Source: Artemia franciscana (taxonomy: Eukaryota > Arthropoda > Branchiopoda > Anostraca > Artemiidae). Taken from it: a stretch of DNA of 64,000 nucleotides. Where the stretch lies: positions 8,245,493 through 8,309,492 of the forward strand of contig NC_088872.1 of the NCBI RefSeq assembly GCF_032884065.1, in the 5' to 3' direction. The position numbers and the translations under genes are program-made. Below the pieces are notes generated by a model. The model ran no database searches and was not told where the DNA came from. It saw nothing but the letters and a program-made list of their open reading frames with translations. Shown one piece after another: positions 45,347 to 57,505 of this stretch (the stretch's first letter is position 1; every line of letters begins with the position of its first letter).

Positions 45347-45506
45347 ATGTGCGTCGTTCTACAGATTCTGAATTTCAAGCGATGTATCTGATATTAATTT
45401 CACTGAGTTTAAGTTTATATTTGTACCTTTTAGATGATACTTTTTTTTTATGTGCGTCGTTCTACAGATTCTGGATTCAAAGCGATATATCTGATATTAA
45501 CGTGAT
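45347..45506. repeat. Direct duplication, about 57 bp, spacing about 103 bp
   Basis: ATGTGCGTCGTTCTACAGAT and the following AAGCGATxTATCTGATATTAA occur at about 45347 and again at about 45450 with a few substitutions. The spacer is T-rich. The first unit has one extra base in TGAATTTCAAG versus TGGATTCAAAG. Confidence 0.85.
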
Positions 45507-45767
45507 AAAGTTTGTATTGAGTTTGTATTGTATTGAAATTAACATGACAATATTTCTACGTTTTATACGTTGCTAATTTGACTTTCCATCCGTTGAGCCA
45601 AAAAATATAGTGCATAGAGACTCAATATACTACTTCCAAATTAACGTGATCCCTTGAACAGCTCTCTATGATGTTCAAGTAGACCTCTAGCAGCGGAGAA
45701 GGAAAAATCAGAAGAAAAAAGAGGACATAAAAGTGCTTCCCATGCAAAAAAGGTTGCTTTTCCTTGT
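45507..45767. other. Unassigned DNA
   Basis: AT-rich spacer with no structure noted. Confidence 0.4.
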
Positions 45768-45820
45768 TCAAACAGTTCTTGGTAACGAACTGTAGTAAGC
45801 AGCAACCCCGCTCAATAGTT
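45768..45820 (+). mobile_element. PAL copy 13, hairpin terminus only
   Basis: TCAAACAG, the hairpin with one T-for-G change, TAGTAAGCAGCAACCC and GCTCAATAG, then an abrupt loss of match. About 53 bp of the family's end. Confidence 0.8.
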
Positions 45821-46618
45821 TTGTAATAATTTTTTGTGTTTTTCATAGCATGAGATCATTGACAAATAAATTACAGTATTATTATTTACAGACAATTGTT
45901 TTTTATTTTAAAGAACTATAAGCATTTGCTTTAAAAAAGGGGGACAAAAAGTATACCTCTAGCAGGGGTTCTTCAAGCCAGGGGACTAAGTAAGACACAC
46001 CACTTTACTAAGTAAGACAACCAGTAAGAATCATGTAGCCTATAGCGGTTTCGGTCATGGCGGTTCCAATTATATACTTTTTTGTTTAGATCTGATATGT
46101 TTTCAAAATAACCTATTTTGGGTTACTATGGGTCGTGGTTCGTCCTTTAGAAGGTTGCAGTTACCGCTGCAACCAGGATGTATAGTGTCTAGAATCAAGA
46201 TTCATTTTTGAATTATTATCCGAGTGATATCAAGAAGCCCCAAACATTTAAGGATGTTTTCTCTGGATTAGAGATGTGACAGCTCACTCCGGCAGCAGAA
46301 GATGCAGAGGGTATGGAGGGAGGGGGTAGTAGTGTGACATGTTTTGTTTGTAGTACTTATAGCGAGGTTTATAGAGCAATAATGTTTATAGTGCAAGCGA
46401 GGTTTTTTTTCCATTTTTTCCTCTGCCCTATTTGTTTTTCTTTTCATTTTTTTATAATCCTCTTTAGTGCATTTGTGTTGCATGCAGAGGGCATATTATT
46501 ATTATTATAGCACTCATTTTCACTATCAGAAAATAAGTTCAAGAACCAAGTGAGGAGAGGGGGGTGTTGTATTTCATTTTCAATTATGTTAATAATTTTC
46601 ATCCTATTAAGATATACC
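45821..46618. other. Unassigned DNA
   Basis: Holds an 8-bp hairpin GGTTGCAG / CTGCAACC near 46153 and repeated ATT units near 46495. No gene was recognised. Confidence 0.4.
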
Positions 46619-46626
46619 ATTTCCAC

Positions 46627-46809
46627 CAGTGATATCAATTCATGGGAATTAGGGAGAGAGTTCAAAATGTATTTTTCAAAATCTAGTAGAGGGGTCGATT
46701 TCGTTTTTTTTTTATCAATTTTTTAAATGAAGGCACCGAAAAGCAATTTTTCAATAAGAATACCAAAGAAGAATTTTTTCAATGTCCCTTCCCCTTGATT
46801 ACGCCACTG
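46627..46809 (+). mobile_element. hAT-type MITE, 183 bp, with 8-bp target duplication
   Basis: The left end is CAGTGATATCAATT and the right end GATTACGCCACTG, an imperfect terminal inverted repeat with CAGTG/CACTG conserved. ATTTCCAC (46619-46626) and ATTTCCGC (46810-46817) flank it, an 8-bp direct repeat with one mismatch, as expected for hAT elements. The interior is T-rich and noncoding. Confidence 0.8.
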
Positions 46810-46817
46810 ATTTCCGC

Positions 46818-47205
46818 AATAAATAGGGAGCTATTGCACCCTCATTATCCATATTGTACCCTTAGTCCAAACAGATTCCCCAAATGAATCAAAGTGAGGG
46901 GTATTCTCTCCACCTTCCAGATTGACTCGAACCTTCTAACACTCACATATATAGTAGGATACACTGATTTCCACTCTTATCTTCGTTGGTCTTTGTGCTG
47001 TAATTTAATACTTTATAGCGGTTTATTGTGTGTGGTCCGCGCGTGTATATTGGGATAAATAAGCCTTTGCGCGACATAAGTCTTGTAAATTGCTTTTCCA
47101 TATTACTAAGCCAATTTGCTACCTTACAATCTTTACTCGAAAATGTTCTGAAGCCAGAAATGTTGATTTATGACGCAAAATTGCAAAGACCAGAACTTGG
47201 CTGTG
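46818..47205. other. Unassigned DNA
   Basis: No motif-bearing ORF or repeat was seen. Confidence 0.4.
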
Positions 47206-47385
47206 TTCTTATTTGTTACTTAAAAAGGGCCCTAGAACCTTTAATATCCTTTTGAGGAGACTTCTGCCGGAATTCCACGGCCACTGGTTTGATATGATCA
47301 ACCCTTCGAAAAAACTGTTAAAAAACAAAAGGGAAAACTACGAGATAAACATGTATCGATGACCATCCTTCTGGAGTTTTTTTTT
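47206..47385 (-). mobile_element. PAL copy 14, strongly diverged interior fragment
   Basis: GTTACTTAAAAAGGGCCCTAG, GGCCACTGGTTTGATATGATCA and a CTTCTGG phrase near 47370 occur in the order expected of the family's reverse-orientation interior. Both ends are missing. Confidence 0.6.
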
Positions 47386-47771
47386 CTTTGTTTTTTAATT
47401 CTTTAAAGTATTATAAATTAAGTATTAAAATTTTTTTGTTTAAACAAAGTTTTTCTGGTGATAGCAAATAGCAAAGTTGAAACTTAAAACGGACAAAAAT
47501 TACTGCTTCGCAGTTTAGGCGACACATTTTTGAAAAAAAAAACGTTCCAAATAAACAGGCTATTTCATTATAATTCGCCAATATTTCCCTATATTTCCCT
47601 ACAATTTTAGAATTCTTAAAAATTAGCCCTTTAGTGAAAACATGCAACACAACGGGACTAGAAGCAGAAAAATCAAAATGTTCTAATGCTAATGACTATC
47701 AATATTTAAGTTTAAAATCATTGAACCTTATATGTCTGGAACCAGCATCAAACCTGGTTCTTCTTATGTGA
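47386..47771. other. Unassigned DNA
   Basis: AT-rich with no recognised content, apart from a short AACTTAAAACGGACAAAAATTACT phrase near 47480 that recalls the PAL arm. Confidence 0.35.
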
Positions 47772-47978
47772 TTAAATAAAAAAATTTAAAGGGTTTGTCC
47801 CCTCCTCAACGCATCGCTCTTTACGCTAAAGTTTTACTCTTTCTCACAATTGTACTTTTTAAATCAATAAAAAACTTAAGCGGAAAAAGCAAGGCGTTGA
47901 GGAGGGGACAACCTCTTTTATATACGGAATAATTTCTGTTCGTTTTAAGTTCTAATCTCACTCCTTACTTGCAGTAAG
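47772..47978 (-). mobile_element. PAL copy 15, outer palindrome only
   Basis: Begins with the TTAAATAAA terminus after A and contains a shortened outer palindrome with arms of about 60-70 nt around an ACTCTTTCTCACAATTGTAC loop. The left arm lacks its outermost AGTAAGGAGCGAC part. The rest of the element is absent. Confidence 0.8.
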
Positions 47979-48858
47979 GTAAATAATCTTAATGCTGCCA
48001 GTTTACAACTCAAGTTGACTTATTACTCATAATAACTTTCTCTTTATCTGCTAACAAGTAACAGAAGAAACTATTATTGACTCATTTTTTTTGCTGTACA
48101 GAGTATAACCTGAAAGACTCCATTGTAGCTTAGTTTTAATTTCAGGCATCCTATCTTTGCTCTTGTGGTTAGTTCTCTTACTTTTGAGTAGCGAAGGATT
48201 TTTCTTGGGCGTAGTAGGTGGTTGGTATTCCTCTCTGGAGTAGCAAGAGGTGCCCAATAGAAAAATTTTCCCCTCTCATAGAAAGATCCTCAGAAGGAGT
48301 TGTAAGCTTCATTTTGACCGAAGATAGCAAAATTCATCCCCTAAGATGGTCTATTGCCCTCTCCCCCTAGGAACAATAAGAAGCTACATCCATTTTCCAA
48401 AATCACTCATGCAATTTCGAAAAACATACATGATATTTATTAGACAATAAAATAAATTGTTAAGAAACATATTTCCAGGACTTAACAGGGTAGGATGTAG
48501 GTACAATTGAAACTGGAGGTTTATGATTCAAAAGGGAAGAATAAAAAAAGAGGGGGAATGGAATGAAGGTTATTAAGAAAAGTAAAAAATATTTGAATAT
48601 TTTGTTGTTTTTTAATATTTTTTTGTTGTTGTTGGTAGCCTATATATCTTTTTTTCTTCCATGTTCCTCCCTGGCCATGGAGAAATACGGTCAAGACTAC
48701 GTTGAAGTTGTTTGCTGTAAATTTATTGTTGAATAGTCAAATCAACGGATCCCAGGGTAAGTACCTATTAGGATCTATACCTCAGTCCCCTCAATACACC
48801 TGAAACTGTAAATTTTCTTTGGCAATAAAAAAAAAAAATCGTTATAACGGTCGCAGAC
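47979..48858. other. Unassigned DNA
   Basis: No features recognised. The ORF at 48051-48257 is without motif. Confidence 0.4.
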
Positions 48859-48970
48859 CAGTGGCACTACTTCACAGGAATTTACGGAGGGTAAAAATAT
48901 TATTTTCAAATCAAGGAGGACATTTTTTTTTTTAATTTTTTCAACGAAAATGCCCAGTAAAGATTTTCAA
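48859..48970 (+). mobile_element. Possible partial hAT-type MITE
   Basis: CAGTGGCACTACTTCACAGGAATTTACGGAGGG followed by a long T run and AATTTTTTCAACGAAAATGCCC parallels the left half of the MITE at 46627. The right terminus was not found. Confidence 0.4.
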
Positions 48971-50386
48971 AAATTGCATTCACAAAATACATGGGGCGCA
49001 AAAAAATCTTGGTGGTCAACCTTTTTTGGCTCTGAGGTGAACCTTGAGAATAACTTTATTTCTTTAGTTATTAGAATAAACAAGTTTTTGCGTTAACAAT
49101 TCATGAGCTACGCAGGCTTCAGATTGCACAATTAAATATAATGAGCTTTCAAGGGCTATCGACTTGGTAGACCTGTTTATTATGTTGCTTGGAAGACAAA
49201 TGCGTGTACCTTTACCCCTAAATGAATGTAGCTTTACAATAAAGAAGATTCGCAGGTTTTTTGCATCCTTAATCAGAAAGGTCAATGATCCCTTTCCGGT
49301 TTCTAGATAAAACGTTAGTTATTTTAATTTACGTGAAAAGATTATATACTAGTCAAGGGGCTCCGTACTATTTATGGCTCCTACCAGGCTCATGGAGAGC
49401 CAAGACCGGAAGCAGGGGCAGATTTCTTCGTGGCCACCCTTTCTACCTTTGAAAATATGAATTTCTCTGGTGCAAAAAAAAACTTTTACTGTGCCCCGTT
49501 GATTCTTAAGTCCTAAGACACCCCCCCCCCCTAACGAAAGCCCTAGATGGTGCATGCAGCATTATCCTTATTTCATGTGCCAATGATTTAACTTCCCAAA
49601 TAAGCAATTTCAGCAAGGGGCTAGGATAAAAAAAACTGCTGTATGGATAATACTGCAGAAACTTCTAGTTTAAAGGGGTATCTTGAATGCCCCTATATTA
49701 AGAACATTTTTACTACTTAGCATGTACTCAGAGTATTTAAGCCTCAGGTGGAGCCCGTTCCAGTATATTTTTAAGAATACTTTTTTATGTTTTAATTATA
49801 AGGAATCTAACAAAATTGCACCCCTCCCCCCATTTCCAATTTACTTTTGAAAAGTAAATTTTACCTCCAATCTAAAAGTCATAAACCCGATCATTTTATT
49901 TTTTTTTGCCAATTGTGAGCCTTGTTGCTTTGACTTGTGCGTGTGAGCAATGTATAGTCAAGGGTCTCAAAAGTGGCCAGGCAGAATCTGTAGTACGGGT
50001 TGATTTGAGGTTTTCTACGATTACCACTTATTCCCAAGTAGGGGTGCATTTGTTGCATACACATTTGGGCGGAGTTTCTACCCCCAGACTATTTATTAAC
50101 GTTTTCGATTTAAATATATATGTCTCTTCTGCTTCGTTTTCAAAGAGACTAGAGGTATAGCCTGTTTTGAGGGGAAGAATATTTCTACTTGCAATTAAAG
50201 CAAAAAAGAGGTTACTATCGTATCATTCCTTGTAAAAATGTGCTGTAATCCATTAGCTTAAATCTGCTAATGATAATTTACATCTGGAGATATAAATTAT
50301 CTTATCTTTTATGAGATCGTTCCTCTACAAGCATCAACTACATGCATCTACATCAGCTAGCCTAAGTGTCAAGCCTGGCATTATTT
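48971..50386. other. Unassigned DNA
   Basis: A C run of about 11 lies near 49521. Several short ORFs without motifs. No repeats were noticed. Confidence 0.35.
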
Positions 50387-51842
50387 TCAAACAGTTCGTG
50401 GTAACGAACTGTAGTAAGGAGCGACCCGGCTCAATAGTAAACGAAACTCTAAAAAAAGGAATTTTGATGCTGAAAGATACATCAAAAGAATAGAATTTTC
50501 ACGCTGATTCTAAATATATAAGTTTCAATTCATTTAGTCTTTGTCATCAAAAGTTACGAGCCTGAGAAAATTTGCCTTATTTCGGAAAATAGGGGGAAAC
50601 ATCCCCTAAAAGTCATAGAATCTTAACGAAAATCACACCATCGCATTTGGCGTATCAGAGAACCCTATAGCAAAAATTTCAAGCTCCTATCTAAAAAAAT
50701 GTGGAATTTCGTATTTTTTGCCAGAAGACAAATCACGGGTGCGTGTTTATTTTTTTTTTTTTTTTCTTTCTTTCTTTCTTTCTTTTCCCCAGGGGTCATC
50801 GTATCGACAAAGTGGTCCTAGAGTGTCGCAAGAGGGCTTATTCTTACAGAAATGAAAAGTTCTAGTGTTCTTTTTAAGTGATCAAAAAATTGGAGGGCAC
50901 CTAGGCCCCCTCCCACGCTCATTTTTTTCCGAAAGTCAACGAGTTAAAATTTTGAGATAGCTATTTTGTTCCGCATAGTCGAAAACCATAATAACTATGT
51001 CTTTGGGAATGACTTACTCCCCCACAATTCCTGGGGGAGGGGCTGCAAGTTACAAACTTTGACCAGTGTTTACATATAGTAATGGTTATTGGGAAGTGTA
51101 CAGACGTTTTCAGGGGGATTTTTTTGGTTTGGGGGGTGGGGTTGATGGGAGGGGGCTATGTGGGAGGATCTTTCATTAGAGGAATATGTCATGGGGGAAG
51201 AAAAATTCAATGAAAAGGGCGCAGGATTTTTACAAACCCCCTCGTACACATAATAAAAATATAAGAATATAAAAGTTTGTTACGTAAGTTAAGTCTTAAG
51301 TTACGCATATTTTTTACTAATAAAAACGTTCGTCAAAAATTAAAAGTTCTCGTAGCCTTTTTAAGTAACCGAAAAATTGGAGGGCAGCTAGGCCTCCTTC
51401 CCAACCCCTTATTTCTCAAAATCGTCTGATCAAAACTAAGAGAAAGCCATTTAGCCCAAAAAAAAATTAATATACAAATTTCATTTCAGTGATTTATGTG
51501 CGGAGAGCCAAAATCAAACATGCATTAATTCAAAATGTTCAGAAATTAAATAAAAAAAAACTAGTTTTTTTAACTGAAAGTAAGGAGCGACATTAAAACT
51601 TAAAATGAACAGAAATTACTCCGTATATGAAATGGGTTGTCCCCTCCGCAATCCCTCGCTCTTTACGCTAAAGTTTGACTCTTTGCCACAATTCTACTTT
51701 TTAAAACAATTAAAAGCTTTAGCGTAAAGAGCGAGGCGTTGAGGAGGGGACAACCCATTTCATATACGGAGTAATTTCTGTTCGTTTTAAGTTTTAATGT
51801 CGCTCCTTACTTTCAGTTAAAAAAACTAGTTTTTTTATTTAA
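50387..51842 (+). mobile_element. PAL copy 16, both ends present, middle deleted
   Basis: Starts TCAAACAG after T and ends TTTATTTAA before T. The hairpin is perfect. The inner module is lost: the consensus jumps from GCGCAGGATTTTTA to CAAACCCCCTCGTACAC near 51232. The outer palindrome (about 51560-51830) is well kept. Its two arms differ mainly where one reads CCGCAATCCCTCG and the other GCGAGGCGTTGAGG, a mismatch pointing to exchange between subfamilies. A T run and CTTT repeat lie near 50750-50785. Confidence 0.92.
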
Positions 51843-52454
51843 TAAGTTGGAAAGAGCGATGCGTTTCTCAGTCATAGCATTTACTTGCAAGCAAATTTTC
51901 TGTTTCTTTGAGGCACTAGTGGTACTGTGGCACTATAAGAATCAAAGTCAAATAGCTATGGTATATAAGACAAGGCATAATAAGACTTCCTTTTTCTGTG
52001 GGTATGTATGGTACGCATAATTATTAAGCTCATTAGTGTGCACTGACCTGAGCCTGAAAGAGAAGGAGTATCCTTCCAAAAAAGAGACTTTGAAAGCATA
52101 GCTCAGTTCGTCTTTAGGCCAAATAATTCCCGGTTGAAGGGATCTAACCAACGAAAAAGTTCACTGAAAACATGAGACTTACCCAAGTGGGCATGGGTTT
52201 TTGTTAAAATAGTGCATTATATAAAGATTTTTATTCCTACGTATCTCAAACTTTCTCACGAAATATTTACATCCTTGTCACTTACATAAGAGCCCCGAGG
52301 TGTATGATTATTATCCCCACTGTCCCTAAGAAGTTTAAGAAAATTTAAATTTTTACCCAAAGCTTAGAAATTATAGAAAAAAAAGCTCAGTATTTCGCGG
52401 AGAGGTGGATTTAATGTACAGTTCTCAAATACTCTTAAGTCGATTGGTTAGCTC
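51843..52454. other. Unassigned DNA
   Basis: The ORF at 51948-52151 (minus) is without motif. Nothing else was seen. Confidence 0.4.
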
Positions 52455-53162
52455 AAAAAATTGGAGGGCACCTAGGCCCCCTTCTACGCTCATTCTTTTC
52501 CCAAAGTCACCGAATTAAGATTGTGATATAGCCACTTTGTTTAGAATAGTCGAAAAACCTAATAACTATGTCTTTGGGGACGACTTAATCCCTCACAGTC
52601 CCCGGGGGAGGGGATGCAATTTACTAACTTTGACTATTGTTTATATATTAGTGGTTATTGGGAAGTGTACGTTTTCAGGGGGGCGTTTTCACGTTGGGGG
52701 GGAAGGGGGTTGGGAAGAGAGGGTTTACGTGTGAGTAGCTTTCTATGAAGGAATTTATCGTGAGGAAAGAGTATTTTCATGAAGGGGGCGCAGGATTTTC
52801 TAGTATTATTTAAAAAAAAGAACGAGAAAATAAATAAGAAAAAAGGTTTTATTCAACTGGAAGTAAGGAGCAGCATTAAAACTTAAAACGAACAGAATTA
52901 ACAGAACAGAATAAAACTTAAAACGAACATTATGATGTATATATGGGGGTTCGTCTTCTCCTCAATAGCTTGCTCTTTATTTATTTATTCTATTTGTATA
53001 CTGTTTTAAAAAGTAGAGCTAAGAGAAAGAGTCAAACTTTAGCGTAAAGAGCGGGGCGTTGATGAGGAAGTATCCCCTTTCATATACGAAGTAATTTCTG
53101 TTCGTTTTAAGTTTTAATGTCGCTCCTTACTTTCTGTTAAAAAAACTTGTTTTTTTATTTAA
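52455..53162 (+). mobile_element. PAL copy 17, lacking the hairpin end
   Basis: Enters the consensus at AAAAAATTGGAGGGCACCTAG and runs to the TTTATTTAA end. The outer palindrome's left arm is partly duplicated and scrambled near 52890-52940 (the AACAGAATxAAC phrase occurs more than once), so it folds less well. Confidence 0.85.
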
Positions 53163-54040
53163 TTTATAGAAAAACTGTGTGCTGACCAGCCTATGCTTTT
53201 ATTGACTAGTGGGATACTTGATCCCACTATACGATCCCAGTGGGATATTTGATCCCAAATCACATTAGTAGGACACTCATAAGTGTATCCATCTTTACTG
53301 CTTTTTTTACACAAATAATACTTAGACACTAAAAAAGAAGGGCTGTTTTGTGACAGCCTTGAAGTACCAAGCCCAATGAGCAAAGTGATTACCGAAAACA
53401 ACATAATGACTAATTATAATCTCCACCTTGCATTTAATTTCTTGAAGATTTCAAAATTCTTATCCACGACCTTCTCACATCTTGTATAATAATTATAGAC
53501 ATTAAATTTAAAAGAAACTCCCCAAGCTAAACTGCGTGGGAGGGTCTTCGCAGGAGTTTGCATGTTTAGTTGCTGATCACGAGAAAAAGTGCCTCAGGGT
53601 TGAGAAGCTGCAACAGCACTCCTTATAAGATTCTTCTTTCCTCCGTTCAACTATCCAGATTTGACAGTGATTTAGACGGATAAACTCTTCATCAAGTGTA
53701 AGCATTTTTGTAAACTTCAAACTTTTTAGCTTCGTAAGAACCTCATCCCATGGGATATGTGCTTTACCTCTCTGTCTAAAGGGTGAAGGCATGGGTACCA
53801 TTATATTTTTAAAAAAGATTCTGGATTTGGAGGGGGGAAGTTGCTTCCAGAATAGTGTCATACTTTCCAAAAACTACCGAATTTACCCGTTTTGTGTATT
53901 CTTAGCCTTCTGGAGGAATAAAGGAGGTAATAGCTAGTCAACTCTCTTGGCTCTATATACGTCAAATGTTGGGCGTTGACGCACAAAGCTGGTGTGCAAG
54001 GGAATGAAACCTGTCGTCATCTGGGCCAGATTCTAGTCCT
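53163..54040. other. Unassigned DNA
   Basis: Near 53217-53260 GTGGGATA and TTGATCCCA phrases repeat locally. The ORF at 53577-53870 (minus) is without recognised domain. Confidence 0.4.
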
Positions 54041-55560
54041 ACTAAGGTATTTAAATCTATTCTTCCTTCAATAGTTCTGCCTCTGAGAGAACCTGTTAAT
54101 CTTTCGTTCAAACGTGGAGTTTTTCCGGATGCTCTCAAGCGTGCTCGGATTATTGTTCTGTATAAAGGTGGACCAAGAAATGATCAAGTAAATTGTCGAC
54201 CAATTTTATCAGTATTTGCTAAAATCTTTGAAAAGGCTATGCTTTCTCGTCTCCTTACTTTTCTAAAATCTAAGAATTTCTTCATGATTTTCTATTTGGT
54301 TTCCGAAAGAAGCACTCCATGATTTTCTATTTGGTTTCCGAAAGAAGCACTCCACTGAACATGCCTGAATGACCCTTTTGAACTTTATACATTCTGAATT
54401 AGATTCGGGATTAATTCTGGCTGCTATATTCCTGAATATTCGTAAGGCATTCAATTCCTAAACCCATGAAATTCTTCTATCGAATATTTCTCATTTTGGC
54501 ATTAGGGGTAATATATTTTCTTGTTTTCAGTCTTATTTTTATGATAGGTTAATTTATGTTGATCCACTTTTCCGTTCACCCTCACAAGTGAATTTCGACA
54601 TCCCTCAGGGATCAGTTTTAGGGCCTGTTCCATTTTTGATTTATGTAAAGGATCTTTTTTATATAGTAAATAAGCAGAAACTTCTTAATTGCTGTAGACT
54701 TGGTCATCCTAAACCTTCCCTTGCCCATACTACCAACTATAGTTTGCCATCTTCTGATGCCCTTGTTTGTTTTGCTGATGACAGCACCCTTGATGCTTCG
54801 GGAAATAGCGAATCAGAACCTGGATTTGATTGAAAATTTTGTTTGAGAGAGCAATTTTATGGCTTGATGCTAGTTACCTTACCCTAAATTTTTAACCCTA
54901 AGACTAGTTTTTTTATATTTTCGCCTTTTTCTCAGATTTATCCCTAGTTATCTGAAATTCACCAGCCAAATGGGGTAATTCATGGTTCTAAAGATCGAAA
55001 TTTTCGTTTTTTGGGCATTCTTGTTAATGAAGACTTGTCTGACAAACGTCTCATTGATTTGATTATAATGGAGATAAGCAGGAGTATCGGTATTTTAAAC
55101 TTAAACATATTTTTTCTGGGTCAATTTTGAACATTCTTTTTCACTGCTTGATCCAATCTTACGTTTCTTTCTGTCCAATAGTATGGATTTAGCCTTTCCT
55201 TCACTGTTAAAACCGCTTTCTAAGGTTTACAATAAAGTTAGAAACCTCTTTAAGGAAGCTAATCGTTCAGGAGTTATCTTATTACTTGATCTCGAATCAC
55301 TGTATGCTCTTTTGTGTGCATGTTTGGCTCTTTTTCAGCTCCATGGTGAACTCCCCCTGCCCTAAATGTTCCGCCATCTTTTCTGATCAGAATACTTACA
55401 ATCTTCGTAGTACAAAAAATTATATTCAAATTCCTTTTACTCCTTTTAAGGTCAGATTTTAATCCTCTAATTGCGAGTCATATTGTGGGGAATAAGTTAC
55501 CCGAATCAGCCCGAAGGTCCCACTCATTCGGTCTGTTTAAAAAATTATTATTTTATTGGA
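54041..55560 (+). pseudogene. Decayed CR1/Jockey-like LINE
   Basis: Translated pieces run in order. RT fingers VFPDALKRARIIVLYKGGPR and NCRPILSVFAKIFEKAML at 54110-54250. HDFLFGFRKKHSTEHA at about 54283. A palm-A remnant (ELDSGLILAAIFLNIRKAF) near 54395. DIPQGSVLGPVPFLIYVKDL at about 54596. FADDSTLDAS at about 54772. A late NKLPESARRSHSFGLFKKLL near 55494 resembles the usual C-terminal end of these elements. Multiple stops and frame changes, including a 35-bp duplication, make it non-functional. The endonuclease half is missing. Confidence 0.8.
54283..54352 (+). repeat. 35-bp perfect tandem duplication in the LINE remnant
   Basis: CATGATTTTCTATTTGG through GAAAGAAGCACTC occurs at 54283-54317 and again at 54318-54352 without a difference. 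At 35 bp it shifts the reading frame across the conserved FGFRKKHST motif. Confidence 0.95.
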
Positions 55561-55884
55561 CTCTAATTAATCTACTAATCTACTCAATTAACTTAGTCTA
55601 TTCAATCTATTTAGTTTTATTTCTATAGTTTTTATTTTATTAATATTTTCTTCTCTTCTCTTTTTTCCTCTCCTCTCTGTGAGTAAGTGATCATTTAAAA
55701 AAAAATTCTTCTCTGAGTAAGTGACTCATGGGTCTTCCCCCTTCTCCGAGCTCTTACCACCACTCCTTCTTTATGGGTACGGTCTAAAATATTCTACTAA
55801 AATAGGTCCCATTAATGTTTTATTTTAACTTTAAGCGGAGTCCTTGGACTTAATCGAGCCATGTTTTCACTGAATTGTTTACCA
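55561..55884. other. LINE 3' flank, T-rich
   Basis: A T/C-rich tract and two GAGTAAGTGA phrases (near 55680 and 55715). Probably the LINE 3' untranslated end grading into host DNA. Confidence 0.4.
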
Positions 55885-56240
55885 ATTTCAAGGAAGAAAG
55901 GGGTTGAGGTGGTGCACTGAAAACCCTTCTTGGTACCTATTTTGGGTAATATTTTAGATGATGGGCTTTTTGCCAATCAAGAGAGGGATCGAGGTGGTGC
56001 ACTGAAAACTCTTCTTGGTAGCTATTTTGGATAATATTTCAGATGATGGGCTTTTCGCCCAGCAAGGAAGGGGTCGAGGTGGTGGACTGAAAACTCTTAT
56101 TGGTACCTATTTTCGGTAATATTTTAGATGATGGGATTTTCACCCATCAAAAAGGGGGTTGTGGTGGACTAAAAACCCTTCTTGGTACCTATTTTGGGTC
56201 ATAGTTTAGATGACGGACTATTCACTATCTAGAAAGTAGT
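55885..56240. repeat. 84-86-bp tandem repeat, four units
   Basis: GAGGTGGTGCACTGAAAAC or a variant starts at about 55905, 55991 and 56075, with a fourth decayed unit near 56158. Each is followed by CTTGGTAxCTATTTTGGGTA and TTTTAGATGATGGGCTTTT. Units differ at several positions. Confidence 0.92.
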
Positions 56241-56935
56241 TGAGTCAGGAGAATGAATCTCATGAGGGGATCCAGAGGTAATTTTGTGCCCCATGATGGT
56301 ATTTTCAAGCTCTGGTTTCTCCCCCCTAGTTCTAAAGTTTGATTCTACCCCTCAGCTCCTCGAACCCAAACCCATCTCGAACCCGTAATGTGAAAATTTA
56401 TAATCCAAATTATAAATTTCCCATGCATTTTGCATTGTGTCACTCTTGTTTCAATCTGTGAACCCATAAATAGAATCAACTGTGGCGAAATCAGGAACCG
56501 GAAAACACCTAAAAATGTATAATTTTCGCTACATTTTCACACATTAGGAGGGTGGTTGGGGTGGTAAAGTACTGTAGACCCTATGGTACTTTTTTACAAA
56601 TTCACTTAAATGTATAAATCATTATTTAGCGAATACGTAAGACCAAACTTTTTTTGAAAATTTCGACTTTTATAAGAAAAAGTCTTTATGATACTTGGCA
56701 ACAGGGTGGCTACTTGTGCTTGTAATAAAAGACCCAGCAATTTAAATATCGATTTGACGCTTTATATGCCTAGTTTAAATTTCTAAATTAGAAAACCTCT
56801 AGGTTTAGGCCCTGGGGACCTTAGTCCCTCAGTCCTTCCCTTAGGAGCGTGTTTTCATTACACATCTTTACTGAAAATGATAACGTTATAGTTGCATAAT
56901 CTTAGATGCACCACTCCCAAGATGAATCCATTGGT
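56241..56935. other. Unassigned DNA
   Basis: No features recognised. Confidence 0.4.
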
Positions 56936-57505
56936 GGCATTTAAGGGGCCAAAGTTTGCTGCACTGGTCCTAATTTAAAACACAGTATGTTGTTTTGCAA
57001 TTTTCTCAAACCCTAAACCAATTTGAATATAACCTTTTTTATACAAACTGAAATTTCCCTGCGATTTTTGGCATCTAAGGAGCCAAAGTTTACTGCACTT
57101 ATTTTTATTTAAAACACAGTATATTATTTTGGAAATTTCTGGTATTCTAAGCCAATTTGAATATAACCTCGTTTATACAAACTGAAATTTGTCTGCCATT
57201 TTTGGTATCATCTAAAGTGGTGTCTAAGGAGCCAAAGTTTACTGCACTGGTCTTGATTTAAAACACGGTATATTATTTGGCAAATTTCTCGTAATCTAGA
57301 CCAATTTGAATATAACCTTGTTTATACAAACTGAAATTTCTCTGCTATTTTTGGCACCTAAGGAGCCAGAGTTGGCATCTAAGGAGCCAAAGTTTGCTGC
57401 ACTTTTCTTGATTTAAAACGCATTATATTATTTTGCAAATTTCTCGTCATCTAAACCAATTTGGATATAACCTTGTTTATACAAACTGAAACTTCCCAGT
57501 CATGT
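56936..57505. repeat. 134-153-bp tandem repeat, four units
   Basis: GGCATCTAAGGAGCCAAAGT or a variant starts near 56936, 57070, 57220 and 57373. Shared blocks are TTTAAAACACAGTATATTAT, CCAATTTGAATATAACC and TTATACAAACTGAAATTTC. The last unit is preceded by a partial extra AGGAGCCAGAG. Confidence 0.92.
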
